DNA of 64,000 bases from Prosapia bicincta. Taxonomy: Eukaryota > Arthropoda > Insecta > Hemiptera > Cercopidae. The stretch lies in NCBI GenBank assembly GCA_036971475.1, contig JBAIZL010000060.1, positions 1-64,000 on the forward strand, written 5' to 3'. Each line of letters starts with the position of its first letter. Positions within the stretch are counted from its first letter, which is position 1. This document shows, one piece after another, positions 1 through 12,529 of this stretch. The notes under the pieces were generated by a model, which saw nothing but the letters and a program-made list of their open reading frames with translations, was not told where the DNA came from and did not search any database. The position numbers were made by a program, and so were the translations under genes.

Positions 1-3000
1 TAATACGTAGTGTATATTTATTAGTCTAGTAATACGTAGTGTAGTATTTATTAGTCTAGTAATACGTAGTGTAGTATTTATTAGTCTAGTAATACGTAGT
101 GTAGTATTTATTAGTCTAGTAATACGTAGTGTATATTTATTAGTCTAGTAATACGTAGTGTAGTATTTATTAGTCTAGTAATACGTAGTGTAGTATTTAT
201 TAGTCTAGTAATACGTAGTGTAGTATTTATTAGTCTAGTAATACGTAGTGTAGTATTTATTAGTCTAGTAATACGTAGTGTAGTATTTATTAGTCTAGTA
301 ATACGTAGTGTATATTTATTAGTCTAGTAATACGTAGTGTAGTATTTATTAGTCTAGTAATACGTAGTGTAGTATTTATTAGTCTAGTAATACGTAGTGT
401 AGTATTTATTAGTCTAGTAATACGTAGTGTAGTATTTATTAGTCTAGTAATACGTAGTGTAGTATTTATTAGTCTAGTAATACGTAGTGTATATTTATTA
501 GTCTAGTAATACGTAGTGTAGTATTTATTAGTCTAGTAATACGTAGTGTAGTATTTATTAGTCTAGTAATACGTAGTGTAGTATTTATTAGTCTAGTAAT
601 ACGTAGTGTAGTATTTATTAGTCTAGTAATACGTAGTGTAGTATTTATTAGTCTAGTAATACGTAGTGTAGTATTTATTAGTCTAGTAATACGTAGTGTA
701 GTATTTATTAGTCTAGTAATACGTAGTGTATATTTATTAGTCTAGTAATACGTAGTGTAGTATTTATTAGTCTAGTAATACGTAGTGTAGTATTTATTAG
801 TCTAGTAATACGTAGTGTAGTATTTATTAGTCTAGTAATACGTAGTGTAGTCTTTATTAGTCTAGTAATACGTAGTGTAGTATTTATTAGTCTAGTAATA
901 CGTAGTGTAGTATTTATTAGTGTAGTAATACGTAGTGTAGTATTTATTAGTCTAGTAATACGTAGTGTAGTATTTATTAGTCTAGTAATACGTAGTGTAG
1001 TATTTATTAGTCTAGTAATACGTAGTGTAGTATTTATTAGTCTAGTAATACGTAGTGTAGTATTTATTAGTCTAGTAATACGTAGTGTAGTATTTATTAG
1101 TCTAGTAATACGTAGTGTAGTATTTATTAGTCTAGTAATACGTAGTGTAGTATTTATTAGTCTAGTAATACGTAGTGTAGTATTTATTAGTCTAGTAATA
1201 CGTAGTGTAGTATTTATTAGTCTAGTAATACGTAGTGTAGTATTTATTAGTCTAGTAATACGTAGTGTAGTATTTATTAGTCTAGTAATACGTAGTGTAT
1301 ATTTATTAGTCTAGTAATACGTAGTGTAGTATTTATTAGTCTAGTAATACGTAGTGTAGTATTTATTAGTCTAGTAATACGTAGTGTAGTATTTATTAGT
1401 CTAGTAATACGTAGTGTAGTATTTATTAGTCTAGTAATACGTAGTGTAGTATTTATTAGTCTAGTAATACGTAGTGTAGTATTTATTAGTCTAGTAATAA
1501 GTAGTGTAGTATTTATTAGTCTAGTAATACGTAGTGTATATTTATTAGTCTAGTAATACGTAGTGTAGTATTTATTAGTCTAGTAATACGTAGTGTAGTA
1601 TTTATTAGTCTAGTAATACGTAGTGTAGTATTTATTAGTCTAGTAATACGTAGTGTATATTTATTAGTCTAGTAATACGTAGTGTAGTATTTATTAGTCT
1701 AGTAATACGTAGTGTAGTATTTATTAGTCTAGTAATACGTAGTGTATATTTATTAGTCTAGTAATACGTAGTGTAGTATTTATTAGTCTAGTAATACGTA
1801 GTGTAGTATTTATTAGTCTAGTAATACGTAGTGTAGTATTTATTAGTCTAGTAATACGTAGTGTATATTTATTAGTCTAGTAATACGTAGTGTAGTATTT
1901 ATTAGTCTAGTAATACGTAGTGTAGTATTTATTAGTCTAGTAATACGTAGTGTATATTTATTAGTCTAGTAATACGTAGTGTAGTATTTATTAGTCTAGT
2001 AATACGTAGTGTAGTATTTATTAGTCTAGTAATACGTAGTGGATATTTATTAGTCTAGTAATACGTAGTGTAGTATTTATTAGTCTAGTAATACGTAGTG
2101 TAGTATTTATTAGTCTAGTAATACGTAGCGTAGTATTTATTAGTCCAGTAATGCGTAGTGTAGTATTTATTAGTCTAGTAATACGTAGTGTAGTATTTAT
2201 TAGTCTAGTAATACGTAGTGTAGTATTTATTAGTCTAGTAATACGTAGTGTAGTATTTATTAGTCTAGTAATACGTAGTGTAGTATTTATTAGTCTAGTA
2301 ATACGTAGTGTAGTATTTATTAGTCTAGTAATACGTAGTGTAGTATTTATTAGTCTAGTAATACGTAGTGTAGTATTTATTAGTCTAGTAATACGTAGTG
2401 TAGTATTTATTAGTCTAGTAATACGTAGTGTAGTATTTATTAGTCTAGTAATACGTAGTGTAGTATTTATTAGTCTAGTAATACGTAGTGTAGTATTTAT
2501 TAGTCTAGTAATACGTAGTGTAGTATTTATTAGTCTAGTAATACGTAGTGTATATTTATTAGTCTAGTAATACGTAGTGTAGTATTTATTAGTCTAGTAA
2601 TACGTAGTGTAGTATTTATTAGTCTAGTAATACGTAGTGTAGTATTTATTAGTCTAGTAATACGTAGTGTATATTTATTAGTCTAGTAATACGTAGTGTA
2701 GTATTTATTAGTCTAGTAATACGTAGTGTAGTATTTATTAGTCTAGTAATACGTAGTGTATATTTATTAGTCTAGTAATACGTAGTGTAGTATTTATTAG
2801 TCTAGTAATACGTAGTGTAGTATTTATTAGTCTAGTAATACGTAGTGTAGTATTTATTAGTCTAGTAATACGTAGTGTATATTTATTAGTCTAGTAATAC
2901 GTAGTGTAGTATTTATTAGTCTAGTAATACGTAGTGTAGTATTTATTAGTCTAGTAATACGTAGTGTATATTTATTAGTCTAGTAATACGTAGTGTAGTA

Positions 3001-6000
3001 TTTATTAGTCTAGTAATACGTAGTGTAGTATTTATTAGTCTAGTAATACGTAGTGTATATTTATTAGTCTAGTAATACGTAGTGTAGTATTTATTAGTCT
3101 AGTAATACGTAGTGTAGTATTTATTAGTCTAGTAATACGTAGTGTAGTATTTATTAGTCTAGTAATACGTAGTGTAGTATTTATTAGTCTAGTAATACGT
3201 AGTGTAGTATTTATTAGTCTAGTAATACGTAGTGTAGTATTTATTAGTCTAGTAATACGTAGTGTAGTATTTATTAGTCCAGTAATACGTAGTGTAGTAT
3301 TTATTAGTCTAGTAATACGTAGTGTAGTATTTATTAGTCTAGTAATACGTAGTGTAGTATTTATTAGTCTAGTAATACGTAGTGTAGTATTTATTAGTCT
3401 AGTAATACGTAGTGTAGTATTTATTAGTCTAGTAATACGTAGTGTAGTATTTATTAGTCTAGTAATACGTAGTGTAGTATTTATTAGTCTAGTAATACGT
3501 AGTGTAGTATTTATTAGTCTAGTAATACGTAGTGTAGTATTTATTAGTCTAGTAATACGTAGTGTAGTATTTATTAGTCTAGTAATACGTAGTGTAGTAT
3601 TTATTAGTCTAGTAATACGTAGTGTAGTATTTATTAGTCTAGTAATACGTAGTGTAGTATTTATTAGTCTAGTAATACGTAGTGTAGTATTTATTAGTCT
3701 AGTAATACGTAGTGTAGTATTTATTAGTCTAGTAATACGTAGTGTAGTATTTATTAGTCTAGTAATACGTAGTGTAGTATTTATTAGTCTAGTAATACGT
3801 AGTGTAGTATTTATTAGTCTAGTAATACGTAGTGTAGTATTTATTAGTCTAGTAATACGTAGTGTAGTATTTATTAGTCTAGTAATACGTAGTGTAGTAT
3901 TTATTAGTCTAGTAATACGTAGTGTAGTATTTATTAGTCTAGTAATACGTAGTGTAGTATTTATTAGTCTAGTAATACGTAGTGTAGTATTTATTAGTCT
4001 AGTAATACGTAGTGTAGTATTTATTAGTCTAGTAATACGTAGTGTAGTATTTATTAGTCTAGTAATACGTAGTGTAGTATTTATTAGTCTAGTAATACGT
4101 AGTGTAGTATTTATTAGTCTAGTAATACGTAGTGTAGTATTTATTAGTCTAGTAATACGTAGTGTAGTATTTATTAGTCTAGTAATACGTAGTGTAGTAT
4201 TTATTAGTCTAGTAATACGTAGTGTAGTATTTATTAGTCTAGTAATACGTAGTGTAGTATTTATTAGTCTAGTAATACGTAGTGTAGTATTTATTAGTCT
4301 AGTAATACGTAGTGTAGTATTTATTAGTCTAGTAATACGTAGTGTAGTATTTATTAGTCTAGTAATACGTAGTGTAGTATTTATTAGTCTAGTAATACGT
4401 AGTGTAGTATTTATTAGTCTAGTAATACGTAGTGTAGTATTTATTAGTCTAGTAATACGTAGTGTAGTATTTATTAGTCTAGTAATACGTAGTGTAGTAT
4501 TTATTAGTCTAGTAATACGTAGTGTAGTATTTATTAGTCTAGTAATACGTAGTGTAGTATTTATTAGTCTAGTAATACGTAGTGTAGTATTTATTAGTCT
4601 AGTAATACGTAGTGTAGTATTTATTAGTCTAGTAATACGTAGTGTAGTATTTATTAGTCTAGTAATACGTAGTGTAGTATTTATTAGTCTAGTAATACGT
4701 AGTGTAGTATTTATTAGTCTAGTAATACGTAGTGTAGTATTTATTAGTCTAGTAATACGTAGTGTAGTATTTATTAGTCTAGTAATACGTAGTGTAGTAT
4801 TTATTAGTCTAGTAATACGTAGTGTAGTATTTATTAGTCTAGTAATACGTAGTGTAGTATTTATTAGTCTAGTAATACGTAGTGTAGTATTTATTAGTCT
4901 AGTAATACGTAGTGTAGTATTTATTAGTCTAGTAATACGTAGTGTAGTATTTATTAGTCTAGTAATACGTAGTGTAGTATTTATTAGTCTAGTAATACGT
5001 AGTGTAGTATTTATTAGTCTAGTAATACGTAGTGTAGTATTTATTAGTCTAGTAATACGTAGTGTAGTATTTATTAGTCTAGTAATACGTAGTGTATATT
5101 TATTAGTCTAGTAATACGTAGTGTAGTATTTATTAGTCTAGTAATACGTAGTGTAGTATTTATTAGTCTAGTAATACGTAGTGTATATTTATTAGTCTAG
5201 TAATACGTAGTGTAGTATTTATTAGTCTAGTAATACGTAGTGTAGTATTTATTAGTCTAGTAATACGTAGTGTAGTATTTATTAGTCTAGTAATACGTAG
5301 TGTATATTTATTAGTCTAGTAATACGTAGTGTAGTATTTATTAGTCTAGTAATACGTAGTGTAGTATTTATTAGTCTAGTAATACGTAGTGTATATTTAT
5401 TAGTCTAGTAATACGTAGTGTAGTATTTATTAGTCTAGTAATACGTAGTGTAGTATTTATTAGTCTAGTAATACGTAGTGTAGTATTTATTAGTCTAGTA
5501 ATACGTAGTGTTGTATTTCTTAGTCTAGTAATACGTAGTGTATATTTATTAGTCTAGTAATACTTAGTGTAGTATTTATTAGTCTAGTAATACGTAGTGT
5601 ATATTTATTAGTCTAGTAATACGTAGTGTAGTTTTTATTAGTCTAGTAATACGTAGTGTAGTATTTATTAGTCTAGTAATACGTAGTGTAGTATTTATTA
5701 GTCTAGTAATACGTAGTGTATATTTATTAGTCTAGTAATACGTAGTGTAGTATTTATTAGTCTAGTAATACGTAGTGTAGTATTTATTAGTCTAGTAATA
5801 CGTAGTGTAGTATTTATTAGTCTAGTAATACGTAGTGTATATTTATTAGTCTAGTAATACGTAGTGTAGTATTTATTAGTCTAGTAATACGTAGTGTAGT
5901 ATTTATTAGTCTAGTAATACGTAGTGTATATTTATTAGTCTAGTAATACGTAGTGTAGTATTTATTAGTCTAGTAATACGTAGTGTAGTATTTATTAGTC

Positions 6001-7101
6001 TAGTAATACGTAGTGTAGTATTTATTAGTCTAGTAATACGTAGTGTTGTATTTCTTAGTCTAGTAATACGTAGTGTATATTTATTAGTCTAGTAATACTT
6101 AGTGTAGTATTTATTAGTCTAGTAATACGTAGTGTATATTTATTAGTCTAGTAATACGTAGTGTAGTTTTTATTAGTCTAGTAATACGTAGTGTAGTATT
6201 TATTAGTCTAGTAATACGTAGTGTAGTATTTATTAGTCTAGTAATACGTAGTGTATATTTATTAGTCTAGTAATACGTAGTGTAGTATTTATTAGTCTAG
6301 TAATACGTAGTGTAGTATTTATTAGTCTAGTAATACGTAGTGTATATTTATTAGTCTAGTAATACGTAGTGTAGTATTTATTAGTCTAGTAATACGTAGT
6401 GTAGTATTTATTAGTCTAGTAATACGTAATGTAGTATTTATTAGTCTAGTAATACGTAGTGTAGTATTTATTAGTCTAGTAATACGTAGTGTATATTTAT
6501 TAGTCTAGTAATACGTAGTGTAGTATTTATTAGTCTAGTAATACGTAGTGTAGTATTTATTAGTCCAGTAATACGTAGTGTAGTATTTATTAGTCTAGTA
6601 ATACGTAGTGTAGTATTTATTAGTCTAGTAATACGTAGTGTAGTATTTATTAGTCTAGTAATACGTAGTGTAGTATTTATTAGTCTAGTAATACGTAGTG
6701 TAGTATTTATTAGTCTAGTAATACGTAGTGTAGTATTTATTAGTCTAGTAATATGTAGTGTAGTATTTATTAGTCTAGTAATACGTAGTGTAGTATTTAT
6801 TAGTCTAGTAATACGTAGTGTAGTATTTATTAGTCTAGTAATACGTAGTGTAGTATTTATTAGTCTAGTAATATGTAGTGTAGTATTTATTAGTCTAGTA
6901 ATACGTAGTGTAGTATTTATTAGTCTAGTAATACGTAGTGTAGTATTTATTAGTCTAGTAATATGTAGTGTAGTATTTATTAGTCTAGTAATACGTAGTG
7001 TAGTATTTATTAGTCTAGTAATACGTAGTGTAGTATTTATTAGTCTAGTAATACGTAGTGTAGTATTTATTAGTCCATTAATATGTAGTGTAGTATTTAT
7101 T
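1..7101. repeat. 30-bp satellite array, about 237 units, truncated by the window edge
   Basis: The unit is 30 bp with the core TAATACGTAGTGTAG, then an AT-rich stretch ending TTAGTCTAG. A recurring 29-bp variant lacks one base of the GTAGTATTT part and reads GTATATTT. The variant is scattered in 1-3060 and 5090-6500 but absent from about 3062-5090, where roughly 67 units are almost identical. A block with the marker TTGTATTTCT occurs at 5511 and again at 6046, a 535-bp (18-unit) duplication. The last unit decays at about 7080-7101 into unique sequence. Open frames inside the array (for example 2151-2567 plus and 6471-7106 minus) exist only because 30 is a multiple of three; the 29-bp units break them. 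I see no reason to call them genes. Confidence 0.97.
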
Positions 7102-9136
7102 AGCAATATTTAGAACAAATTAAAGCAATATTGAGTCATTAAAATTATTAGTAATAAAATTATTGGTAATAAGATTTTTATTCACTAAACAATTAACTCA
7201 ATGTAAGCGAAGGGAATTATTGTAGTCTAGAATATTTTAAATACGTATCTATACTTATACGTAGCATATTATACTTCAGTTGTAATTCGTTTATTAGATT
7301 AAATAATTATTACTGCATTATTAAAACCTTCTAGTCATAACTAATACAATTTTTCTGCATTTTTAATGTGCGGCAGATTTAAAAAACTACAATTACAGAT
7401 AGTTAGGTACAGAAATTAATTTTTGGTTTCAATAAATTAATACGTAGACTACTTACGCTTAATCATAATCTATATATTTATTTACGTAAGCGAATAGGTT
7501 CCTATGAAATGTCTCGAGCAAGGAACAAGATAAGATAGCTTAATTAGATTCATTTTAAGGCTTGAGGGCAAAAGACTGTTTGAAAGCTCTCGGACGTGTC
7601 AAAAATTAACTGGACGTCGCCCCACTGACCCTGATAGATCCAATGGTTTTCTAAGGCAAATATCACAAAATTGGGGCTATTAACAAGTAAGTCCTCTATG
7701 CCAGTTGGTGATTAATCTGCTGATCTGAATTTGATTGTTTATTCATTATATTTTTATCGCTCTGTTCAATTGAAATATTGAAATGTATATAATAGAAGAA
7801 GGCTGGGAGTTTTTATAAATAATTGTAGAAATAACAGTTAATGATAATTTACATTAACTTTGAGTAACAATTTGTTATTATTTATTAATTTTTGTGTTCT
7901 GCTTAAGTAAAACTATGGATATAAATCGTAATGAAGGGAGCCGCGAGTTCGTAGACAACTATTTAGGAATGGTGGTGGAGAGGAAGGTTAGGATGACTAT
8001 ATTCACAACTTTAGACGAAGCTTAAATAATGAAAATTATGTAATTCAGAATAGTGTTAGCTTAAATTCAAAAAATTAACGTGAAAAGCCCCCACAGTTTT
8101 TAAAATAAGGATTGAAGCTAAATTTATGTTAATCAAAAATATGAATATATCTTCTAGACTGGTAAATGGAGTTTTACTAATTGTGAAAGCTATATTGGAA
8201 AAATAATTATACTTAGAAATAGTTACTGAGAAAAACAAATGCCAAGCAGTATTTCTTCTAAGAATAAAACTAATAATAACAGATAAAATTTGAATTTTTC
8301 ATTCGTTAAGACTCAATTTTTAATAAGGCCAACCATTGCAATGACAATAATCAAAGTTCAAAGGCAAACCTTAGAGAATATCGATACTATTTGTGACACA
8401 GTATTCAGTCAATTATATATAGCTTTTAGTAGAGCAAGAGCCCTTGAGACATTAAGATTTAAATAGAAAGCAAATTTATATTTCAATTGGAAAATAAACA
8501 ATGATGAATATAGTTACATAAAAGATATTGTTTACCAAGAAACACTATTGTGATTCTAGCTTTTATTGGTATTTGAATGACATTATTATTATAATAGTTA
8601 AACTATTAAAAATAATTTAACAATGAATATTTGATTTCATTTTATTGTAATGAATAAGAAGCAGCAATCGCTGCTACTGCCCCCTACTATATTATAATTT
8701 ATTAGTAATGCTTGGATAAGTCTAAGAAAATTTTAATGTATAATTACCTTTACCTTTATGTAATGTATAACCTTTATATCATAAGTAACACAACTTTTCT
8801 TCATTTTTATAGTTTTTGTAGAACTGTATATACATACATATATTTTTGTATACTTTAGATATACCTAAATAAAATGTGTGCTTATGTGAAAAAAGGACAT
8901 TTTTAAGGAAGTAATAATTTTAATGTCTTTTCCTTGCAAATAAATTTCGTAACTTTGCACTACAGAAATATCAAGTATTAAAACCCATATTTATACATTG
9001 TGCTACATATATATTAAGCGTGCGTGGTTTTATTATTATAAATTATTGCCTTTAAACGTTACTAAATATTCCATTTTTATAAAATAAAGGCAGTATTTAA
9101 TAATAAAGGTAGTATTTGACATTTCTTTACGTTTTC
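7102..9136. other. AT-rich unique sequence, nothing recognised
   Basis: No reading frame above background, no tandem structure and no recognisable transposon end. The only reading frame of note, 8056-8238 on the minus strand (60 codons), has a hydrophobic AT-rich composition expected by chance. Confidence 0.6.
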
Positions 9137-9412
9137 AAGCAATTGTCCGAGATATTCCAACAGAGAACCGTCACAGATCAATAAATCTTGGCGATTGGCA
9201 TATAATTCATCCATAAAAGTCACACAGTGAATCGTTTCTCCTAGAAAGAACTATAGCCAAATAAATCTGAAAGGAAAATGATGTCAGCTCTCCGCTTTAG
9301 GATCACTGCCAAGAAAATAAAATATGATTGTGCTGAATTCGCTTTCCTTGTAAGAGACCATATTGACGGTCTTAATGCACGTTTCTTACACGTTCGAATC
9401 TTGTGAATCTGT
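9137..9412 (-). repeat. Dispersed repeat R1, copy 1
   Basis: About 275 bp matching, in reverse orientation, the copy at 17235-17535 over nearly its whole length, and part of it at 13530-13715. Shared landmarks are CTTACAAGGAAAG, GACCGTCAATA and AGCTGACAT. The part near 9141 (CCGAGATATTCC, CAGATCAATAAATCTTGG) is shared with copy 3 only. The copy is open in one frame on each strand, but the differences between copies are almost all amino-acid-changing, so I read it as a non-coding mobile repeat of unknown class. Confidence 0.75.
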
Positions 9413-10049
9413 TCTTTTAGCAAATATTTGCTTTATTTTGAACGAAAGCTAATCTTTAAACCTAAAACGATTAACTATATGTTTATTTCTGATGGAATGG
9501 CTTTCTCAATAAATTTATTTTGATCAAATGTATATCATTTATAATTATATAGCAATTATATTCCTAGCAATATTGACAAAAAACACTAAGCTATTTTATT
9601 AAAATTAAATCGGTAAAACCTTTTGCACATTTGAAATTACTGGTAAAAATCTTTTTATTTAATTTACCAATTATATAAATTTTGTTTACGGAAAATAAAC
9701 TAGATATTCTCCTTGATTATTAGTTTTTGCCTCTGATATATTTTTTTTTATAGACTTAGTACCAAATAATATAATGTAAAAATAATCACATATATTGTAC
9801 ATGAATATGTTATGTGTGAATATAGAAGGCAGGGCATACATTGGCATGGTAAACGCATATATGCTTCACTGAATGACTAGGCATGCCAAATTCGTTAATG
9901 GCAGACTAAAGAATGTGATACACTCCGACCTAACCTAACTTAATAGCATAACAAAACCTATCAGATTATTTATGAATATGTACATTTACCGCAAAGTTCC
10001 AAATGTACTACAATATAAACAAGTATATCATATTTCACAAACGTATTTG
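9413..10049. other. AT-rich unique sequence
   Basis: No gene seen. Two telomere-like CCTAA units occur at about 9929-9939, too few to be called a telomeric tract. Confidence 0.55.
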
Positions 10050-10932
10050 GCATATTCGATCCTTACCGAGGTGTATGCGATCCTTACCGGCGTGTATGTA
10101 ACACTTGACCGAGGTATATGTAAAGCTCATCGTAGAATATGTGACACTTACAGGGGTATATGCGAAAATTTCTCATGTATATGCAATTCTCTCTGGGGTA
10201 TATACGATACTTACCGAGGTATAAACGACAATCTTCGAGGGATATGCAACACTCATCGGGGCGTATGCAACACTTACCGGGGTATATGCAGCACTTTCCG
10301 GGGCACATGCGATTCCAGCTGGGGTATATACGATACTTACCGAGGCATAAACGACAATCATCGAGGGATAAGCGACACTCATCGGGGCGTATGCAACACT
10401 TACCGTGGTATATGCAGCACTTTCCGTGATACATGCAATACTCGCTGGGGCATATACGATAATTCGGGGTATTAACGACAGCCATCGAGGGATATGCAAC
10501 ACTCATCAGGGCATATGCGACACTTACCGAGGTTTATGTGACCCTTACAGTGGTATAAGCGACACTCATCGGGGCATTTGCGACACCTATCGGGTTATAT
10601 GTGAAACTTACCGGAGTATATATGACACTTCTAGTGGTATATGCGCCACGTACCGGGGTTTACGGGATGTATGCGATACTCGTTGGGGTATATACGATAC
10701 TTACCGGGGTATAAGTGACATGATCGGGACATATGCGTTACTTGATGGGGTATATCTGACCCTTACCGGGGTATATGCGACGCTCATCGTGGTATAAGCG
10801 GCACTTACCGGGTTTTATGCGACATGTTACGGATTATATGAGATACTTACCGGGGTACAATCGACACTTATCGGGGAATATGCGACACTCACCAAAGTAT
10901 AGCGTATATGCGACACCCAGTGGGGTAGATCG
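10050..10932. repeat. Degenerate 21-bp minisatellite, about 42 units
   Basis: Units follow the pattern ACTTACCGGGGTATATGCGA plus one base, with frequent substitutions (TATACGAT, TAAACGAC, TCATCGGGG). The six-unit block starting near 10191 (CTGGGGTATATACGATACTT) recurs near 10317, and a decayed copy starts near 10440, so there is a higher-order period of about 126 bp. Because 21 is divisible by three, several overlapping frames on both strands stay open (for example 9972-10475 plus and 10084-10506 minus). They encode seven-residue repeats of the type G-I-C-x-T-x-R with no signal peptide or domain. I do not call a gene. Confidence 0.9.
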
Positions 10933-12167
10933 ACATTATCTAGATTCACCCTTTCAAAATTAAGTTATCAATATAATAGTCATCAGTCCTATAATAATAA
11001 TAATTATTATTATATCTTAGTTGACAATGTATACTTGATCAAAGCTAATAATATGACACCTTCCACCAATAATAAACATATTATAACCAATCGTTATCTG
11101 CTGAATTGTTTTTCATTTTGCAAGATAAACACATGTTTGCTATAAAAACGTCTTCATCAATTTTGAGGGTTGATTCTAACAGTGCCTTCGCCAATAGTGA
11201 AATGAATAAACCAATCAATTAAATCAGAAGGAATGTGAGGGCGTGGCCTTACGCTGTTGTGAATATTGTTGAAGCAGTATAATAGAACGCTGTTTTAACG
11301 CAAAGCACATTGGATTTAGGCCAGTCGTAATAGCTTTACATTCCAAAAGACTTACGATATCTACAATTTTTAATATAAATTTTAGCTAAGAAAATATTCT
11401 TTAAAATTAACAAGTTGTTTAAATGAATATATTAAAATTAGATATGTAGTGTTAATAAAATTATTTGGTAAATAAATATAAGTAATTCGATATTTTTAAA
11501 AAAATATTAAACAATAACAGTAGCATTTGATATTTATGGTAAACAACAATGTTTAAGGTATTTCAAACATCCCCTTAGGTACTAAAAATTGTGTAGTTAA
11601 TAAATCCGTCATCATTACACGGTAGCACCTAATCTTTCCAAATTACGTTATTATTGGGATCGTAGCTGACTGATGCTTACATCAGCACGAGTTGGGCTAC
11701 TACTGGATCTGCATACAGCTCATTGGTCACTCACGCAATGAGCTGAGGATAACTGACTGGCTGTTACATTGCACTCACAAACATAGCAAAAACACACACA
11801 CTTACTAACAGTAAATTGGCGAATAAGTCATCAGCCAGACCATAAAAAATATTTTGTAAATTTGTGTATATATTGGAATAAATTTGTATGTATATAAATT
11901 TGTGAAAGCAATAAATTTGTTGGTATTATTTTTATTTTATTTACGTAACCATTGTTATATTAGTTTCCTTAGAAACGAATTTCTATTACTTTATTAAATA
12001 TTCTTTGAAATTAAAAAATTTTGAAATAAAACTCAGTAAACATTTAATTATTATCACAGCCAGTTGGACATTTTTTTCAAATGCCTATTAGTTGTAGTAG
12101 TGTTTAAAAAAACAATAAAAAGACAAAAAATGTATAGTTTAGACCTAAAGATTTCGCCATATATTTG
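10933..12167. other. Unique AT-rich sequence
   Basis: No gene recognised. A short TAATAATAATAATTATTATTA palindromic tract lies near 10991-11012. A slightly more GC-rich stretch at 11660-11780 contains the small inverted repeat CAGCTCATT / AATGAGCTG but no known motif. Confidence 0.5.
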
Positions 12168-12414
12168 CCTATTTAAACTACCGTCGGGAAATTTCTGCCA
12201 TATTACTACCACCGTTGATTCTCACGGGCACTAAGGATCTACGTGTAATTTATTGTACAATTTAATAACTTATCTTGCATTTACTTTATGAAAATGGTAT
12301 TTGAATATACTTTGAAAGCAAATAACTAAGGAAACTATTTATTAGGAATATACTGTGGTTGAATTTAATAATAAATACACAAAAACCTCTTAACCACAAA
12401 CTTTCTTTAATTTA

Positions 12415-12457
12415 CCCTAATGTACATTTCAGTTACAAAGTAACCATCCTCAGAGGG
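12415..12457 (-). ncRNA. Hammerhead ribozyme-like motif, left arm
   Basis: Mirror image of the motif at 12487-12529. On the minus strand it reads CCCT, CTGAGGA, an extra T, a GGTTAC/GTAACT hairpin, GAAA, a self-complementary ATGTACAT, T, AGGG. All core bases of the hammerhead consensus (CUGANGA, GAAA, UH at the cleavage site) are present. The extra T before stem II is a departure from the canonical core, so activity is uncertain. Confidence 0.5.
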
Positions 12458-12486
12458 ATAACATACAAAGACTCTTTGTATGTCAT

Positions 12487-12529
12487 CCCTCTGAGGATGG
12501 TTACTTTGTAACTGAAATGTACATTAGGG
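12487..12529 (+). ncRNA. Hammerhead ribozyme-like motif, right arm
   Basis: Stem I CCCT (12487-12490) pairs with AGGG (12526-12529). Core CTGAGGA is at 12491-12497, followed by an extra T. Stem II GGTTAC/GTAACT (12499-12504 with 12508-12513) has a TTT loop. GAAA is at 12514-12517. Stem III is the self-complementary ATGTACAT (12517-12524), and the predicted cleavage follows T12525. A loopless palindromic stem III is the arrangement of minimal type I hammerheads of Penelope-like elements, which work best as dimers. The assignment rests on base pattern and pairing only. Confidence 0.5.

Noticed and set aside
2151..2567. 138-codon open frame in the 30-bp satellite (and 6471-7106 on the minus strand)
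   Set aside because: Exists only because the unit length is a multiple of three and the stretch lacks 29-bp units; ten-residue repeats with no other gene evidence.
1..7101. CRISPR-like array
   Set aside because: No alternating repeat-spacer structure and a eukaryotic context; the whole unit is repeated.
9972..10506. Several overlapping frames on both strands around 10 kb
   Set aside because: All are readings of the 21-bp minisatellite; frames on both strands cannot all be genes and none has a domain.
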